Shown here: positions 61,045-64,000 of the stretch, one piece after another
How positions within the stretch are numbered: position 1 is the stretch's first letter
Layout of the letters: every line of letters starts with the position of its first letter
From: Rhizophagus irregularis
Lineage: Eukaryota; Glomeromycota; Glomeromycetes; Glomerales; Glomeraceae
Direction of reading: 5' to 3'
Assembly: GCF_026210795.1 (NCBI RefSeq)
Contig: NC_089454.1
Span: 372,001-436,000, forward strand
Length of the DNA: 64,000 bases
Made by a program: the position numbers and the translations under genes
Notes under the pieces: generated by a model
What the model saw: the letters and a program-made list of their open reading frames with translations, nothing else
What the model was told of the DNA's origin: nothing
Database searches by the model: none

Positions 61045-62087
61045 CTTTTTGCTTTTTGTAAATAATGGTAAAAAAAAGTAGACTTTACCTCCTTTCTTAG
61101 GATATAATTCATTACCGTTATTTTTGAAATCGTTGAAGATTTAAATTTTACATTTTAATTATATTATACAATATTATAAAATAATGTTAAATCTCAATAC
61201 ACCTAAACTTCTAACTTTCTTATTGTATGATGGTTTTTGTTCATTATCAATAAGATCATTTATAAAAAAAAAAGAATTTTACTTTTTACTTTTTTTATAA
61301 AAGATAAAAACATAAAATAGATTTCATCTCCCCTGAAATGCTTTTTATTTGAAGTTTTTCTCATATTTGTGATGTCTTTTCTATAATATAATGTAAAATT
61401 TGGTTAATAACTTCGTTATAATAATATATGTGAAGGATACTCATTTTGTATATTTACGTGTATTGTTTTTTTTTCTTTAAAAAAAATATGGTAATAGTTT
61501 TTATTTCAATTAAATTTTTTGTTTTATAATATAGCTTGTGAATATAGTAAGAGAAATAACCCTTATTTTAAAGAAAGAAATTTAGTTTATAAATTTGAAA
61601 TAAAAAAAATTGAACTATATTATATAAAAAAAAAATCCAATTATGTTGACGTTTTTGTCTTATGAACTGAAAGACCAAAAAATCGAATTACATTTTCAAA
61701 TAAAACAAAATCACGCTAGACATTTTATCTTATAAACTGGTAGACTAAAAAATTGAATTACATATTCAGATAAAAAATATCTAATTATGTTGTTATTTTA
61801 AAGTATTTAGTATATTTTTTTGCCAATCGAATTTAATATCAAAATATTTTATACTTAAATTATTATCAGTAAATTAATTTTAAGGATATTTTGCATATCC
61901 AATCAGAATATTTTAAATATCCATTAATATTACAATTCAAAAATTTAGTATATTTTTTGTATAATTTAAAATAATTTATTATTATAAAATTCTATTCAAA
62001 TAACCCGTCTGTTTAATTTTTAGTATATTTTAAAAATATTATCACTGTATAAGAATATTTTAACCATAAAACTAGAACATTTTAAGG
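61045..62087. other. AT-rich spacer, no gene seen
   Basis: Contains a local imperfect repeat around 61620-61800 (AAAAAATCCAATTATGTTG and ATCTAATTATGTTG with AACTGAAAGACCAAAAAATC and AACTGGTAGACTAAAAAATT). Otherwise nothing is recognisable. Confidence 0.45.
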
Positions 62088-63062
62088 ATGTGGAATTTTT
62101 ATAGGGATGGAGAAAATATTATGATTTTTTGCACAGCATCTAATTTGCAACATTTACAAAAAGCAAATTTCTGGATTATGGACAGCACTTTCAAGACAGT
62201 GCCTACATTATTCCAACAAATGTATACGATTCATGCTCTTATTGGTGGAGAGAATAATTCACATGTTTTTCCAATGGTGTATTCTCTAATGACAAGCAAA
62301 TCAAAAGAAAGCTATGAGCGTTTATTTCAAGAATTAGTTGATTTTGGCAAGGAAAACAATCAAATTCTATTCCCACCTCTAATAATTAGTGATTTTGAAC
62401 AAGTAGCAATTAATGCTGCACAAGTGGGAATTTCCAGACACTACTCACAAAGGATGCTTTTTCCATTTGTGTCAAAATTTTTGGAGAAAGATTCAAGCTT
62501 TGGGGTTAGCTGTTGAATATGGTGAATCTGAAGATTTTAGTATTAAGTTATGCCATATTACAGCTCTTGCTTTTCTGCCATCCTCTGAGATTCCAAATGC
62601 ATTTGACCAAGTCAAATCTTTAATGCCTCCAAATGCAGTAGAGCTTGTCCAATATTTTTGAAGACAATTATGTCCATGGCAAAGTAATTAGGCACCATCA
62701 ACATAGACATAATCAATCTGTAATTCGGAACCCACCACAATTTTCCCAGTGCTCTGGCCTGTGTATGAGCTTGTTGAAAGTGGTTACCCAAGAATGCAAA
62801 ACACAGTTGAAGGATGGCATCAACGGTGGGGTAGTTTAATTGGAAGAGCACATGTTGGTATTTATACAATCATTGATGAAATGCGTAAGGAACAGCATCA
62901 AACAGAGTTGCAAATAGAAAGCATTATTTGTGGTGAAGAAAGGCCACGTCAACGTAAGCTCTGATTGACCGTGAAAATCATCTTTTAAATATTTTTAATA
63001 ATCGGGATGATTATTCTCTCTTGGATTTTTTAAGAGGTATTGCACATAATATTTCTCTATAA
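62088..63062 (+). pseudogene. Mutator-like (MULE) transposase fragment, frameshifted
   Basis: The first segment (62088 to about 62430) has the MULE-domain pattern: FWIMDSTFKTVPTLFQQMYT, HVFPMVYSLMTSKSKESYER and IISDFEQVAINAA. The frame then shifts near 62435 and continues as GCFFHLCQNFWRKIQALGLA to about 62660 (PPNAVELVQYF). It shifts again to EDNYVHGKVIRHHQ, then near 62740 to WPVYELVESGYPRMQNTVEG, and near 62957 to LIDRENHLLNIFNNRDDYSL, ending with TAA at 63060. At least four frameshifts break one originally continuous protein. The N-terminal zinc-finger part (FLYWCH/WRKY-like) expected upstream is missing. Aspartate/glutamate positions of the catalytic core (MDST and DFE) are still visible. 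Confidence 0.85.
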
Positions 63063-64000
63063 TTTTGTTATTTCTGATTTATTTTATTAGCTATATAAAT
63101 TTATGTGTAAAAAGAAATTAAATAACATTTTCTATAGTTTATTATTTCTGCTTTATTTTAGTATTAGCTATATAATTTATGTGTAAAAAGAAACTAATAA
63201 AAATAAAAGAAATAAAAATAATGAATAAAATTTATGCTTAATTATTTTATAAATTTAAAAATTTTCATAAGTATTTCTATTTTTACATATTATTTAATAA
63301 TTAATATACATTCGGTAAATGATTTTTGGTAAAATCACTCATTTCGTGAAAATATCTGTTGGGAAAATGTCTGTCGGGATATATGTTGTCGGTATAATAT
63401 CATGTCGGGAAAATGATATGTCGGCAAAAAGTCTATTCGGTGTCAGGCAATCGGGGTCGGGTAAAGTGTATGTCTGGAAAATGGGTGTCGGTGTCATCGA
63501 GCTGGAGAACTATCTACATTAACACGATCCTTCAGCAACCCAACAATAATTACTACGAAGTAATTTTCATGTTGATTATCATTAGATAAGCAAACTTTGT
63601 ACCTATGACAAAAGGAAGTTTTCGACAATTTTCAAGTTCAATTATTAATACGTTCTTTAAAAATTAATTTTGTTTATCAAAATTGAAACATTCCCTTAAA
63701 AGTGACCTTTCTGAATACGTAAATTGTAGTCCGGTTCCGAGATTGTCTTTTTCAACAAGATCGACCTTTATATTTCGGCAGATAATCCCGATATCAATGA
63801 TTTGCTCTTGTTCCGAACGAACGTGAGAATTTTTGAATATCAGATGATAAAGAATAATTTCTAGATATCATATGATTTTAGAAAGGATGTTTAAAAAAGA
63901 AAGAATTTAATAAAATCTTTCGGGATCATAATATACTGTACGTCAAAAAAACATATATAAAGACATAAAGACAGAGAAAAGAAAAAGATATATCTCTAAA
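63063..64000. other. Spacer with a TGTCGGGAAAAT motif cluster
   Basis: Between about 63345 and 63500 the word TGTCGG/GTCGGGAAAAT recurs seven to eight times with variation (GTTGGGAAAATGTCTGTCGG, CATGTCGGGAAAATGATATG). The frame 63319-63522 only reflects this repetition. The last 450 bases have a slightly higher GC content but no recognisable gene. Confidence 0.5.

Noticed and set aside
1-64000. Mitochondrial origin because of the extreme AT content
   Set aside because: Spliceosomal GT-AG introns, nuclear gene families (cyclin, FTR1, F-box) and DNA transposons point to the nuclear genome.

Overview
This window looks like nuclear DNA of a filamentous fungus, most likely an arbuscular mycorrhizal (Glomeromycotina, Rhizophagus-like) genome. 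The support is: extreme AT richness with long A/T homopolymers and microsatellites; genes with a few short (71-107 nt) GT-AG introns; a divergent F-box/LRR protein, a Pcl-type cyclin, a type II membrane O-fucosyltransferase-like protein, an FTR1 iron permease and a secreted protein with Kex2-type KR sites; and many decayed hAT and Mutator-like transposons. The species assignment is inference from family resemblance, not from a search.

Layout. Positions 1-34,000 are a gene-bearing compartment. At 2,880-4,880 lies a roughly 2 kb satellite-like array. It is followed by a secreted protein (minus, 5,927-6,493), an F-box-like gene (plus, 10,133-11,866), a two-exon Pcl-like cyclin (minus, 20,732-21,882), a two-exon type II membrane glycosyltransferase-like gene (minus, 24,908-26,426), a two-exon type II membrane protein of unknown function (minus, 28,258-29,292) and a three-exon FTR1 iron permease (plus, 32,607-33,710). 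Long AT-rich spacers separate them. I found no convincing tRNA, rRNA or CRISPR.

Positions 34,000-64,000 are a transposon graveyard. The main structure is a 6,554-bp hAT element (36,610-43,163) with an 8-bp target-site duplication and matching terminal inverted repeats. It is inserted into an F-box/LRR gene fragment whose reading frame is restored when the element and one duplication are removed in silico. The element carries a decayed transposase (minus) and a second, convergent, unrecognised multi-exon gene relic (plus). It also holds clustered copies of a short inverted motif and subterminal repeat arrays. Further right is a triple-nested set of TIR elements (46,389-48,916), the inner two placed by clean flanking duplications. 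There are several foldback MITEs, an inverted pair of roughly 930-960 bp TIR elements with a deleted derivative, a second hAT relic (54,770-57,270) and a frameshifted MULE transposase (62,088-63,062).

Functionally the host genes are unlinked housekeeping or interface functions: iron uptake, cell-cycle/nutrient CDK cyclin, protein glycosylation, ubiquitin-ligase adaptor and secretion. No operon-like logic is expected. Points most worth a second look are the two-gene hAT element with its clustered inverted motifs, the nested transposon record, the satellite whose every unit carries a splice-acceptor-like module, and a possible premature stop in FTR1.
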